In this document: positions 17,467-25,762 of the stretch, piece by piece
How positions within the stretch are numbered: position 1 is the first letter of the stretch
How the letters are laid out: each line of letters begins with the position of its first letter
From: Nocardioides sp. Root122
GTDB taxonomy: Bacteria > Actinomycetota > Actinomycetes > Propionibacteriales > Nocardioidaceae
Assembly (NCBI RefSeq): GCF_001425025.1
Contig: NZ_LMDE01000012.1
Location: 276,700 to 340,699 of the forward strand
Reading direction: 5' to 3'
Length of the DNA stretch: 64,000 nt
Notes under the pieces: generated by a model
Told to the model about the DNA's origin: nothing
The model's input: only the letters and a program-made list of their open reading frames with translations
Databases searched by the model: none
Made by a program: the position numbers and the translations under genes

Positions 17467-19023
17467 TCATCGTGGCACCACGCGGAACGTCGTACGAGCG
17501 ACGAGACGGCACCGCACGACCTTCGACACCGACCAGATGAGGAGCGGCTTGAGCGAACCGCAGAGCTGCGTGAGCTCGACGCACTCCAGCCGCGTGTACG
17601 ACGACTTGTAGGGGATCGGCTCGCCCCCCGGACATCTGGATGCCGAGCTGGTCCGGTCGAGCTGCACCACTGTGGTGTTGCCCGAGGGATCGACGACCTC
17701 GATGTAGGCCGGCCGGCGCGAGCTCGCGGTGAGCGCGAGGTCGACGTCGCCCTCGCAGTCGTCGAGGGAGCAGACCTGCTCACTGGCGTCGAGAGGACGC
17801 TTGTCCTCGTCCAGCAGCCTGACCGAGCGGACGCCGGTCCCACTGTCCGCGAGGTTCACGCCGACGTACCACCCCTGGGCCGACTCGAGCACCAGCGATG
17901 CCTCGACGTCCGGCGACGTCGGGTCGAGCACGATGGTGTCCACGGCGACCACGTCCGCGATGCGCGGCCCGCGGAAACGGACCTGCACCTCGCGGACCGT
18001 CGGGCGCTTGGAGCCCGGGAGACGCCATCCGACGACCCGTGCCAGGTCGCGCACCCGCGTCCTGCCCCGGCCGTTGCGGATCGCCACCGAGTCCGCGCCC
18101 TTGGGCCAGTTGAGGAGGAGGTCGACGTTGCGCGTCGAGGTGCTGTAGGTGTCGTGCGTCGTGCGGCTCTGGATCGTGACGGACGGCTCGGTGCCGGGTG
18201 TCGGGGGCCGTAACCCGTCCGGGCAGCCGTTGTAGGGGGCGGCGGCAGGCACCCCGGCAAGGTCCGGGCACGAGTCCGCCGCGTCCGCGACGCCGTCGGA
18301 GTCCGCATCCGGGCAGCCGTCCGAGGTCACCCGTCCCGGTGCCCCCTGCCCCTCGCAGTTGTCCTGCCGGTCGGCCACGCCGTCCCCGTCGGAGTCGTCC
18401 GGGGTGAAGCGCACCCGGACCCGCGTCGCCCCGCCCGGCGTGTTGGCGTCCTGGCACGTCTCGGGACCCGAGGCACAGCGACCACCCACCTGCACGAAGT
18501 AGACCCGGTCGGCCGTCACGGCGACGCCCGTGACGGCCTCGTCACCCGCGTCGGTCACCCGGTCGACGCAGGAGACCGTGGTCCCCGCGTCGGCGAGCCG
18601 GGTGCTGCCCCACGCCGCATCCGCGGCGGAGCGGACGACGAGCACCGAGTCGTAGCCGGGGGTCTCGGCGACGACCTCGATGCGTCCGCTCGCGCCCGGG
18701 TCGAACCGCACCCATCCGGTGCGGCCGGCGTACACCGGGCCGGACGGGGTCAGGCAGCCGTGCAAGCCGCCCCCGGACGCCAGCTCCTCGGCCTGCAGGC
18801 TGAATGCGCCGGTGTCGAAAGCGGGGGAGTCGAAGTCGCGCGGACCGCCGACGTAGGGCACCTCGCGACCGGCGCCGTCGGTGTCGTTGAGCGTCACTCC
18901 GTCGAACGAGTCGACATCGGTCCCGGAGGCGGCTGAAGCCTCGACGACGGCGATGGCCTGCGCCGCGACGACCGCGAGCACGATCGGGACCACCCGCCCC
19001 CAGAGCCTCGTCCGCATGGTCAT
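17467..19023 (-). CDS. secreted protein with thrombospondin type-3 calcium repeats
   Basis: A 518-residue exported protein. The ATG at 19023 gives a signal peptide (MRTRLWGRVV, hydrophobic IVLAVVAAQAIAVV, ASAAS). The N-terminal ~200 residues resemble a PPC-like beta domain. Two TSP3-type Ca-binding repeats follow (DSDGDGVADRQDNCEGQ and DADSDGVADAADSCPDL, near residues 215-255), then Ig-like beta segments and a Cys-rich C-terminal stretch. There is no sorting signal or C-terminal helix. It forms a two-gene unit with the downstream membrane protein. Adhesion or cell-surface structure is plausible but unproven. Confidence 0.72.
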   Translation of the reverse strand: MTMRTRLWGRVVPIVLAVVAAQAIAVVEASAASGTDVDSFDGVTLNDTDGAGREVPYVGGPRDFDSPAFDTGAFSLQAEELASGGGLHGCLTPSGPVYAGRTGWVRFDPGASGRIEVVAETPGYDSVLVVRSAADAAWGSTRLADAGTTVSCVDRVTDAGDEAVTGVAVTADRVYFVQVGGRCASGPETCQDANTPGGATRVRVRFTPDDSDGDGVADRQDNCEGQGAPGRVTSDGCPDADSDGVADAADSCPDLAGVPAAAPYNGCPDGLRPPTPGTEPSVTIQSRTTHDTYSTSTRNVDLLLNWPKGADSVAIRNGRGRTRVRDLARVVGWRLPGSKRPTVREVQVRFRGPRIADVVAVDTIVLDPTSPDVEASLVLESAQGWYVGVNLADSGTGVRSVRLLDEDKRPLDASEQVCSLDDCEGDVDLALTASSRRPAYIEVVDPSGNTTVVQLDRTSSASRCPGGEPIPYKSSYTRLECVELTQLCGSLKPLLIWSVSKVVRCRLVARTTFRVVPR

Positions 19024-19234
19024 CACCCCGCTGGAGGTGCCTTCCCGACCCGGCACCTCGTGACCTTCCAGAGTAGGGAAGTTCCGCGGGTCGAGCACCC
19101 GGCACCGTCAGGTGGCCTAGACCGTCCGGGAGGAGACAGCCGGCGACCGTCAGCAGCAGGTGGTTCCCGTCAGCGCGCCCCGCCGCGTGTCGAGGGATCG
19201 AACCGATGGCCTGCGCCGCCCGTATCCTCGGGGG

Positions 19235-20917
19235 GTGACGACCTCCCCGCGCCCGCAGGCGCCGCCGGCCGGGCTGACCGTGGGCGGGTACACGCTGCGC
19301 GCCCGCCTCGGCGAGGGCGGGATGGGTGTCGTCCACCTGGGCCAGAGGCCGGGGGAGCGGCCGGTCGCGATCAAGGTGCTGCGCCCGCACGTCGTCGGCG
19401 ACGACGAGGCCCGGCGCCGGCTCGCCCGCGAGGTGAGCTCGCTGACCCGGATCCGCAGCCGCCGCATCGCCGAGATCGTCGACTCCGACCCGTGGGGTGA
19501 CATCCCCTTCGTCGCCACCCGCTACGTCCCGGGCCTCTCGCTGCACGACCACGTGCAGGAGGAGGGCGCGCTGGCGGGCGATGACCTGCTGTGGTTCGCC
19601 GACTGCCTCGCCGAGGCGCTCGAGGCGGTCCACTCGGTCGGCGTGCTGCACCGCGACGTCAAGCCGTCCAACGTGATCATGGAGGGCCGCACGCCCATCC
19701 TGATCGACTTCGGCCTGGCCCGCGTCGCCGAGGACTCGCGCATCACCATGAACGGCTGGCTGCTCGGCACCCCCGGCTACCTCGCGCCCGAGATCCTCTA
19801 CGGCGACGACGCCACGGTCGCCTCCGACGTGCACGCGTGGGCCGCCACCGTGGCCTACGCCGGCACCGGACGCGCGCCGTTCGGCCGCGGGCCGTCCGTG
19901 GCGATCATGGACCGTGTCCGCCGCGGCGAGCACGACCTGACCGGGCTCGACCCAGCGGTGCTCGACCTGGTCGAGGAGGCTCTCGCACCGGCCGCCGAGG
20001 ACCGGCCGACGCTCGACGAGGTGCGCGACTGGATCGAGGACCTGGCCGACGGCGAGCCGCGCGAGCCCCGCCCGGTGCCGCACCCGGTGACCCTGCCCTA
20101 CGCCGCAGCAGCCTTCCAGGACCACGAGGCGCCGACGCGCGTGGGCACCGCTCCGCCGGTGGTCCAGGAGCCGGTGCACTGGTCCTCGGACTGGGATCCG
20201 GGTCGGGGCCCGGACGGGTTCCACGAGGAGCCCGCCCACGACGAGCACACGATCCCCCAGCGCCGGACGAGGGTGCTGCCGGACGGCAGCACCGAGTACG
20301 TCTCCGCCGAGTACGGTCCCGCCCCGCGCGAGCGCGTGCCGGCAGGGGAGCGCGTACGTCGTTCGCTGCTGCTGCTCGCCGGAGCCGGTGTGGTCACCGG
20401 CGCGGTCGCCTTCGCGCCGTGGGTCGCCCTCGCGGTGAGCGCGATCGCCGTCTGGATCCTGCGCAGCGCCTCCATCGCCGCCAGCTCGTCGGCCGACCGG
20501 CGCAACCGTCGCGGCGCCCGGTGGTACGACGGCATCCAGGTGATGCTGGCCGCGCCGTGGCACGTGGTGGCCGGGCTCGGCGGGACGGTGCTGCTGCTCT
20601 TCTGGAGCCTGGGCATCGCCGTCGCGGTCGCCCTCGTCTGCTTCGCGGCGTCGCTCTCGATGACCACCTCGCTCACCGTGATCGGTGTGTTCTTCGCCCT
20701 CGGCACCTGGTGGGGTCCCGGCTCCGAGCGCCTGCAGTCGCCGATCCACCGGGTCGTCGACCCGCTCGCACGCCGGGGCGTCCCCTGGCTGCTCGCGACC
20801 CTGCTGGTCGCCGCCGTCGCCTCCGGCCTCGGCGCCGCGGTCGCGGCGCAGGGCACGGACTGGACGCCCGACGACTCCGCACCGTTCTCCGACGTGCGCC
20901 TGCCCGGCTGGCTCTGA
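19235..20917 (+). CDS. Hanks-type serine/threonine protein kinase, membrane-bound
   Basis: A 560-residue kinase. Residues ~15-285 hold the catalytic domain: Gly loop GEGGMG (26-31), Lys47 in VAIKVL, HRDVKPSN (140-147), DFG (159-161) and GTPGYLAPE. A Pro/Glu-rich linker precedes a C-terminal region with four or five hydrophobic helices and no PASTA domain. GTG 19235 is chosen because TATCCT lies 6 nt upstream (leaderless). It is divergent from the TSP3-repeat gene and convergent with the homocysteine methyltransferase. Substrates are unknown; the membrane domain without sensor repeats is unusual beside PknB-type kinases. Confidence 0.92.
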   Translation: MTTSPRPQAPPAGLTVGGYTLRARLGEGGMGVVHLGQRPGERPVAIKVLRPHVVGDDEARRRLAREVSSLTRIRSRRIAEIVDSDPWGDIPFVATRYVPGLSLHDHVQEEGALAGDDLLWFADCLAEALEAVHSVGVLHRDVKPSNVIMEGRTPILIDFGLARVAEDSRITMNGWLLGTPGYLAPEILYGDDATVASDVHAWAATVAYAGTGRAPFGRGPSVAIMDRVRRGEHDLTGLDPAVLDLVEEALAPAAEDRPTLDEVRDWIEDLADGEPREPRPVPHPVTLPYAAAAFQDHEAPTRVGTAPPVVQEPVHWSSDWDPGRGPDGFHEEPAHDEHTIPQRRTRVLPDGSTEYVSAEYGPAPRERVPAGERVRRSLLLLAGAGVVTGAVAFAPWVALAVSAIAVWILRSASIAASSSADRRNRRGARWYDGIQVMLAAPWHVVAGLGGTVLLLFWSLGIAVAVALVCFAASLSMTTSLTVIGVFFALGTWWGPGSERLQSPIHRVVDPLARRGVPWLLATLLVAAVASGLGAAVAAQGTDWTPDDSAPFSDVRLPGWL

Positions 20918-20937
20918 GCCGCCCGCCAGCCAGGCGC

Positions 20938-21822
20938 TCAGGCGGTCGTCAGGGTCGCCCGCACCGCCGCGATGTGATCGGGCGTCGAGCCGCAGCAGCC
21001 GCCGACCAGGTCGATGCCGAGCGCGGCCAGCCGCTGGGCGTGCGCGGCCAGGTCGGCCGGGGTGGCGTCGTACTCGAAGTGGTCGCCGACGACCTGCGGC
21101 AGCCCGGCGTTGGACTGCGCCACCAGGAGCACGTCGCCGGTGCGGGCGGCGACCATCTCCGCGGCGATGAGCTCCATCTCCTCCGGCCCGCGCCCGCAGT
21201 TGGCGCCCACCGCGTCGGCACCGGCTGCGGCGAGGTGCGCGACCGCGTCGCCCGGGCGCACGCCCATCATCGTGCGGACGTTGGTGTCGAAGCTCATGGT
21301 CACGACGACCGGCAGGTCGGGCGCGACCTCGCGCGCGGCGGCCAGCGCGGCGTCGGCCTCGCCGAGGTCGCTGAGCGTCTCCACGAGGACGAGGTCGATG
21401 CCGCCCTCGACCAGTCCGGCGAGCTGTTCGGCGAAGATCGCCTGCGCCTCCTCGGACGTCATGGTCCCGAGTGGCGACAGCAGCTCGCCGGTCGGTCCGA
21501 GGTCGCCGGCGACCAGCAGGCCGCGCGGGTCGGCCACCGAGCGGGCGACCTGTGCCGCGAGCCGGTTCACCTCGGCCAGGCGGTCGCCCAGGCCGTGCAT
21601 GTCCAGCCGCGGCCGGGTGCCGCCGAAGGTGTTGGTCGTCAGGATCCGCGAGCCCGCGTCGGCGTACGCCGTGTGCGCGGCGCGGACCGCGTCGGGGTTC
21701 TCCAGGTTCCACAGCTCGCCGGGGGCGCCGTCCTCGAGCCCGCTGTCCTGCAGCAGCGTGCCCATGCCGCCGTCGAGCAGCACCGGACGGTTCGCGCCGA
21801 GCAGCGACGCCAGCCGGTTCAC
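20938..21822 (-). CDS. homocysteine S-methyltransferase family protein
   Basis: A zinc-dependent methyltransferase of 294 residues (Pfam S-methyl_trans). The Zn cysteines are in GANCGRG and in GGCCGSTPDH near the C-terminus; the N-terminus LLDGGMGTLLQ and the TNTFGGTRPRL loop are typical. Family members move a methyl group from S-methylmethionine, SAM or a folate/corrinoid donor to homocysteine, giving methionine. GTG 21822 overlaps the upstream stop in GTGA, so it is coupled to the 97-aa gene. No cobalamin or folate domain is present. Confidence 0.88.
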   Translation of the reverse strand: MNRLASLLGANRPVLLDGGMGTLLQDSGLEDGAPGELWNLENPDAVRAAHTAYADAGSRILTTNTFGGTRPRLDMHGLGDRLAEVNRLAAQVARSVADPRGLLVAGDLGPTGELLSPLGTMTSEEAQAIFAEQLAGLVEGGIDLVLVETLSDLGEADAALAAAREVAPDLPVVVTMSFDTNVRTMMGVRPGDAVAHLAAAGADAVGANCGRGPEEMELIAAEMVAARTGDVLLVAQSNAGLPQVVGDHFEYDATPADLAAHAQRLAALGIDLVGGCCGSTPDHIAAVRATLTTA

Positions 21823-22112
21823 CGGCCCAGCCCGTCGAGGTAGCCGGCGACGCGCTCGGCCGGCCACTCGGCCTCGAGCCCGGCGACGACCCGGTCGAGG
21901 ACGTCGGCGGGCGAGCCCTCGGCCTCCGTCCACGCCGAGCGGTCCCAGCCCGCGAGGTAGTCGTCGGCGCCGGTGTCGCCGAGGCGCATCGCGGCCTCGT
22001 CGATCGCCTCCTGGAAGCGCGGGGCGAGCGTGGTCTTGACCGTCTCGTCGCCCGATCGGGCCGCGACCATCGACGGCAGCTCCCGCCACCGCGTCACCTG
22101 GTAGTCCGTCAT
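21819..22112 (-). CDS. PF13769-like ('virulence factor') small protein
   Basis: A 97-residue soluble protein. The N-terminal strand QVTRWRELPSMVAAR and the block RFQEAIDEAAMRLGDTGADDY resemble what I recall of the family labelled virulence factor (PF13769), common in alpha-proteobacteria and actinobacteria. The biochemical role is unknown. A TAGGCT hexamer 6 nt before the ATG suggests a leaderless start. Coupling to the homocysteine methyltransferase by a GTGA overlap suggests a role in methionine or one-carbon metabolism. The family call rests on memory of motif spacing. Confidence 0.65.
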   Translation of the reverse strand: MTDYQVTRWRELPSMVAARSGDETVKTTLAPRFQEAIDEAAMRLGDTGADDYLAGWDRSAWTEAEGSPADVLDRVVAGLEAEWPAERVAGYLDGLGR

Positions 22113-22192
22113 GCCGGGAGCCTAGGTCGCACGGCCACGTCCCGGGGAGGTCGTCCGGCGGGTGAACGGCGCGACTGTGAGGTTCCTCGCCG

Positions 22193-22221
22193 TTCAGGAC
22201 GACGGAACGGGGTACTAGCGT
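22193..22221 (+). promoter_or_regulatory. sigma70-type promoter for the DUF5709-like gene
   Basis: TTCAGG (22193-22198), a 17-nt spacer and TAGCGT (22216-22221), giving a transcription start near 22228 and a short leader with a GAGGAGG ribosome site before ATG 22250. Confidence 0.55.
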
Positions 22222-22249
22222 CCTCACGTCACCAACACGAGGAGGCCCC

Positions 22250-22858
22250 ATGCCCGAGCAGCCGGACATCGACACCGAGATCGGCACCGACCCCGCCGTC
22301 GACGTCACCGGGGACACGACCGACAACGAGAGCTACCACGGCTACAGCGTCGACGACGAGAACCAGCCGCAGGGTGAGGGCGACAGCCTGGTCGACGACC
22401 GGGGACTCTCCGAGCCGCTCGACGAGGGCTACTCGCCGCCGGAGAAGTGGTCGGCCGCGCAGGGCTACGGCAACACCCCGCTCGAGGAGAGCCAGGGCGA
22501 GTCGCTGGAGCAGCGCACGGACCAGGAGGTCCCCGAGCCGGACCCCTACGAGGTCGCGGACCGCGAGGCCGAGCGCGGTGACCTCGCGCCGCTCGTCGCC
22601 GAGGACTCCACCGACGGCGAGGCCGTGCAGGCCGACGTCGAGGGCCGGGACGGTGAGCGCGCCGGACGCCTCGTCGCGGAGGACGAGGGCGTCCGCACCG
22701 ACACCGAGAAGGACCTCGTCGCGAACGACATGGGCATCGACGGTGCCGGAGCAGGTGCCGAGGAGGCCGCGGTGCACGTCGAGGACGACCCGGTGGCCCT
22801 CGACCCGGCGCTGCTGGACTCCGAGGTCGTCGACGCGGAGCCCGACGGCACGCAGTGA
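22250..22858 (+). CDS. acidic DUF5709-like protein
   Basis: A 202-residue, strongly acidic, probably unstructured cytoplasmic protein. The segment LDEGYSPPEKWSAAQGYGNT near residue 60 is typical of DUF5709, a common actinobacterial family without assigned function. A clear GAGGAGG site precedes the ATG. Repeated EDDP/VAEDE stretches and the absence of Cys suggest a disordered, perhaps stress-related protein; that is inference. A strong hairpin lies 24 bp after the stop. Confidence 0.75.
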   Translation: MPEQPDIDTEIGTDPAVDVTGDTTDNESYHGYSVDDENQPQGEGDSLVDDRGLSEPLDEGYSPPEKWSAAQGYGNTPLEESQGESLEQRTDQEVPEPDPYEVADREAERGDLAPLVAEDSTDGEAVQADVEGRDGERAGRLVAEDEGVRTDTEKDLVANDMGIDGAGAGAEEAAVHVEDDPVALDPALLDSEVVDAEPDGTQ

Positions 22859-22865
22859 ACCGTCC

Positions 22866-23477
22866 TCACAGGACCGACCAGCCGGCCGGGAGTCCCTCCC
22901 GGCCGGTCACGGCCCGCAGCAGTCGCGCGGCGGTGCCGGACTCGACGGCCAGCCTCGTCGCCAGCTCGAGTGCCTGGGCGGCCGCGCGGGGCGGAGGCTC
23001 GGCAGCTACGCCGATCGCCGCGGCGAGGTCGGCCGTGTGCACGACCAGCTCGAAGGTCCGCGTCGGCAGGTAGTCGGCGAGACGCATCCCGCCGGCGATC
23101 GTGGTGACGAGCTCGTCGCCGGCGCACCGCTCGACCCGCGCGACCACGCGCGTGGCGATGCCTGCGACCGCGGCCGGGTCCGTGCCCAGCGCCTCGCCCG
23201 CCCGGCGGCCGCGTTCGGCGACCGTGGCGTCGTCGGCCAGGCTCCGGGCCTTCAGGAAGTAGGCCACCGCCGTCTCGACCTCCACCCGGTCGGCGGGCTG
23301 GTCGACGTAGGCCTCGACCGTCAGGAGGGCACGGCTGGTGTGACCGACGAGGCTGCGCACGTCCCACTCGCCGAGGCCCGGCTCGGACCACCGGTCGCCC
23401 ACGAGCGCAGTGGTGGCGACGAACCACGACGCCGCGTCGGCGAAGGCGGCGCGGGAGTCCAGCCAGGTCCAGGACAT
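22866..23477 (-). CDS. maleylpyruvate isomerase N-terminal-like (DinB fold) protein
   Basis: A 203-residue soluble protein resembling the MDMPI_N/mycothiol-dependent isomerase group: GEWDVRSLVGHTSRALLTVE holds the conserved Trp and metal-ligand His, and TRTFELVVHTADLAAAIG holds the second His. Such proteins are thought to bind mycothiol and a metal. TAGCCT 6 nt before the ATG suggests a leaderless mRNA. The substrate is unknown. Confidence 0.72.
   Translation of the reverse strand: MSWTWLDSRAAFADAASWFVATTALVGDRWSEPGLGEWDVRSLVGHTSRALLTVEAYVDQPADRVEVETAVAYFLKARSLADDATVAERGRRAGEALGTDPAAVAGIATRVVARVERCAGDELVTTIAGGMRLADYLPTRTFELVVHTADLAAAIGVAAEPPPRAAAQALELATRLAVESGTAARLLRAVTGREGLPAGWSVL
22882..22906. 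terminator. bidirectional hairpin between convergent genes
   Basis: CCGGCCGGGAG-TCC-CTCCCGGCCGG, a perfect 11-bp stem with a 3-nt loop. It is 24 bp past the DUF5709-like stop and inside the last codons of the convergent gene. There is no T-run. Confidence 0.65.
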
Positions 23478-23528
23478 GGCTGGAGGCTACTCAGGCCTTG
23501 TGGAACAGGTCGCGCTCGAGCGCGCCCC

Positions 23529-23873
23529 TCACCTGCGCGGGCGCGCGGCGCACGTGATGCAGCTGCGGGTGGCGGGCAGTGCCTCGAGCCGGGCCTCGGC
23601 GATCGGACCACCGCACTGCTCGCACACGCCGTAGGTCCCGTCCTCGACGCGCTCGAGCGCCGCCTCCACCTCGGCCACGTGGTGGCGCACCTGCCGGACG
23701 AGCGCGCCGATCTGCGAGCGCTCGAAGGCGATCGTGTGCCCCTCCGGGTCGTGCTCGTCGTCGGCGTTGGTGTCGAGCGAGGCGGCCACCACCGCGTCGT
23801 AGTCACCCGTCAGGCTCGCCAGACGCGCGAGCGCCTGCCGGCGCTCGGCCTCGAGACGCTCACGGATGTCCAC
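23529..23873 (-). CDS. DksA/TraR-family C4 zinc-finger protein
   Basis: A 114-residue protein: an N-terminal helical region (DIRERLEAERRQALARLASL) and the C4 zinc finger YGVCEQCGGPIAEARLEALP followed by C-I-T-C. DksA/TraR proteins reach into the RNA polymerase secondary channel; many actinobacterial members have unknown roles. The acidic tip pair of true DksA is not obvious; TNADDEHDPEG may fill that place. GTG 23873 is chosen with CAGGAT 6 nt upstream. It is divergent from the cimA leader. Confidence 0.82.
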   Translation of the reverse strand: MDIRERLEAERRQALARLASLTGDYDAVVAASLDTNADDEHDPEGHTIAFERSQIGALVRQVRHHVAEVEAALERVEDGTYGVCEQCGGPIAEARLEALPATRSCITCAARPRR

Positions 23874-23967
23874 GACCCCATCCTGCGTCGGGGCACCGAC
23901 AGCCCGCCGGGGACCGGATGCCGAGACGCCGATCTCACGAGCACGACATCGGTGGCACGATGCTCCC

Positions 23968-23997
23968 GTGAGCACCAGCACGATCATCATTGCCTAG
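23968..23997 (+). CDS. cimA leader peptide MSTSTIIIA
   Basis: A nine-codon ORF, GTG to TAG, with three consecutive isoleucine codons ATC-ATC-ATT at residues 6-8. ATT is rare in this DNA. A CACGAT -10-like hexamer lies 6 nt before the GTG. An intrinsic terminator follows 25 nt later and cimA starts at 24172. Citramalate synthase feeds isoleucine synthesis, so stalling at Ile codons when charged tRNA-Ile is scarce would favour read-through. This is a classic attenuation leader. Confidence 0.78.
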   Translation: MSTSTIIIA

Positions 23998-24022
23998 CGC
24001 GACGGGACACCCCGCCGCGCCG

Positions 24023-24048
24023 ACCTCCTGCACCCCAGGAGGTTTTTT
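24023..24048 (+). terminator. intrinsic terminator of the cimA attenuator
   Basis: ACCTCCTG-CACCC-CAGGAGGT is a perfect 8-bp stem with a 5-nt loop followed by a run of six T (24043-24048), the only good U-tract terminator in the window. It sits between the Ile leader peptide and cimA. Confidence 0.85.
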
Positions 24049-24050
24049 CA

Positions 24051-24090
24051 CGTTCCGGGGCCTGAGCGTGCGAAGGCCCCGACCGGAACG
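24051..24090 (+). promoter_or_regulatory. second hairpin in the cimA leader
   Basis: CGTTCC-GGGGCCT (24051-24063) pairs with AGGCCCC (24074-24080) and GGAACG (24085-24090), leaving a 4-nt bulge. It has no T-run. It may be part of the attenuator switch or may insulate the cimA ribosome site at about 24158. Confidence 0.45.
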
Positions 24091-24171
24091 GGAGGTTGAG
24101 GAGGGTCGGCACACGGCGCCAGCCGGGTGCGACCCGTCTCGAAATCCACACGACTCGAAGAGAGACCCCCG

Positions 24172-25752
24172 ATGGACCTGCACGGCGCGTTCCACGTCTA
24201 CGACACCACCCTGCGCGACGGCGCGCAGCAGGAGGGGCTCAACCTCTCCGTCGCCGACAAGCTGTCCATCGCGCGGCAGCTCGACGGGCTCGGCGTGGGC
24301 TACATCGAGGGTGGCTGGCCGGGGGCGAACCCCAAGGACACCGAGTTCTTCCGCCGCGCGCGGGAGGAGCTGGACCTCACCCACGCGCGGCTTGCGGCGT
24401 TCGGCGCGACCCGACGCGCCGGCGTACGCGCGGCGGACGACCCGCTGGTCGCGGCCCTGCGGGACTCCGGGGCGGGCGTCGTGACGCTCGTGGCCAAGTC
24501 GCACGACCGGCACGTCGAGCTCGCGCTGCGCACCACCCTGGAGGAGAACCTCGCCATGGTGCGCGACACGGTGACGCACCTGCGCGAGGAGGGGCAGACG
24601 GTCTTCCTCGACGCCGAGCACTTCTTCGACGGCTACCAGGCCAACCGGGCCTACGCCCTCGAGGTGCTGCGCACCGCCGCCGAGGCCGGTGCGGAGGTCG
24701 TCGCCCTCTGTGACACCAACGGCGGCATGCTGCCCGACTGGGTGTCCGAGGTGGTCCTCGACGTCATCGACACCACCGGCGCGCGCGTCGGCATCCACGC
24801 GCACAACGACAGCGGCTGCGCCGTGGCCAACTCGCTCGCCGCCGTCGCCGCTGGCGCCACGCACGTGCAGGGCTGCATCAACGGCTACGGCGAGCGCACC
24901 GGCAACGCCGACCTCGTCACCGTCGTGGCCAACCTCGAGCTCAAGCTGGACCGCACGGTCCTGCCCCAGGGCCTGCTGCGCGAGGCCACCCGCATCGCCC
25001 ACGCCGTCGCCGAGGTCACCAACGTCCCGCCGGCGTCGCGCCAGCCCTACGTCGGCACCTCGGCGTTCGCGCACAAGGCCGGGCTGCACGCCAGCGCCAT
25101 CAAGGTCGACCCGAACCTCTACCAGCATCTCGACCCGCTGGTCGTCGGCAACGACATGCGCCTGCTGGTCTCCGACATGGCCGGCCGGGCGTCGATCGAG
25201 CTGAAGGGCAAGGAGCTCGGCTACGACCTGTCGGACGACCGCGAGCTCGTCACCCGCGTGACGGCGCGCGTCAAGGAGCTCGAGCAGCGCGGCTACACCT
25301 TCGAGGCCGCCGACGCCTCCTTCGAGCTGCTGCTCGCCGAGGAGGTCGAGGGCACGCGACCGGCGTACTTCGACGTCGAGTCGTGGCGTGTGATCACCGA
25401 GACCCGCACCGACGGTGAGGCGGTCTCCGAGGCGACCGTGAAGCTGAAGGCGGAGGGCGTGCGCTACGTCGTGACGGGGGAGGGCAACGGCCCGGTCAAC
25501 GCCCTCGACGCGGCGCTGCGCGAAGCGATCGGGCAGGCCTTCCCGGAGGTCGCGAAGTTCGAGCTGATCGACTACAAGGTGCGCATCCTCGACCAGGGCC
25601 ACGGCACCGATGCGATCACGCGGGTGCTGATCGAGACCACCGACGGGGAGTCGTCGTGGGTCACCGTCGGCGTCGGCGCCAACGTGATCGAGGCGTCATG
25701 GGGCGCGCTGGTCGACGGGCTGACGTTCGGCCTGAGGCGGCAGCACCGCTAG
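24172..25752 (+). CDS. cimA: (R)-citramalate synthase
   Basis: An isopropylmalate-synthase-family enzyme of 526 residues that condenses acetyl-CoA with pyruvate to citramalate, opening the threonine-independent route to 2-oxobutyrate and isoleucine. The catalytic TIM barrel opens with YDTTLRDGAQQEG (metal Asp and Arg), has HAHNDSGCAVANS and GCINGYGERTGNADL, and is followed by a linker and a C-terminal regulatory domain. The HVYDTTLRDGAQQEG type groups with CimA rather than LeuA. ATG 24172 has GAAGAGAG upstream. The gene lies downstream of an Ile attenuator. LeuCD and LeuB from this window would carry citramalate on to 2-oxobutyrate. Confidence 0.92.
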   Translation: MDLHGAFHVYDTTLRDGAQQEGLNLSVADKLSIARQLDGLGVGYIEGGWPGANPKDTEFFRRAREELDLTHARLAAFGATRRAGVRAADDPLVAALRDSGAGVVTLVAKSHDRHVELALRTTLEENLAMVRDTVTHLREEGQTVFLDAEHFFDGYQANRAYALEVLRTAAEAGAEVVALCDTNGGMLPDWVSEVVLDVIDTTGARVGIHAHNDSGCAVANSLAAVAAGATHVQGCINGYGERTGNADLVTVVANLELKLDRTVLPQGLLREATRIAHAVAEVTNVPPASRQPYVGTSAFAHKAGLHASAIKVDPNLYQHLDPLVVGNDMRLLVSDMAGRASIELKGKELGYDLSDDRELVTRVTARVKELEQRGYTFEAADASFELLLAEEVEGTRPAYFDVESWRVITETRTDGEAVSEATVKLKAEGVRYVVTGEGNGPVNALDAALREAIGQAFPEVAKFELIDYKVRILDQGHGTDAITRVLIETTDGESSWVTVGVGANVIEASWGALVDGLTFGLRRQHR

Positions 25753-25762
25753 GTTGCTCGGC

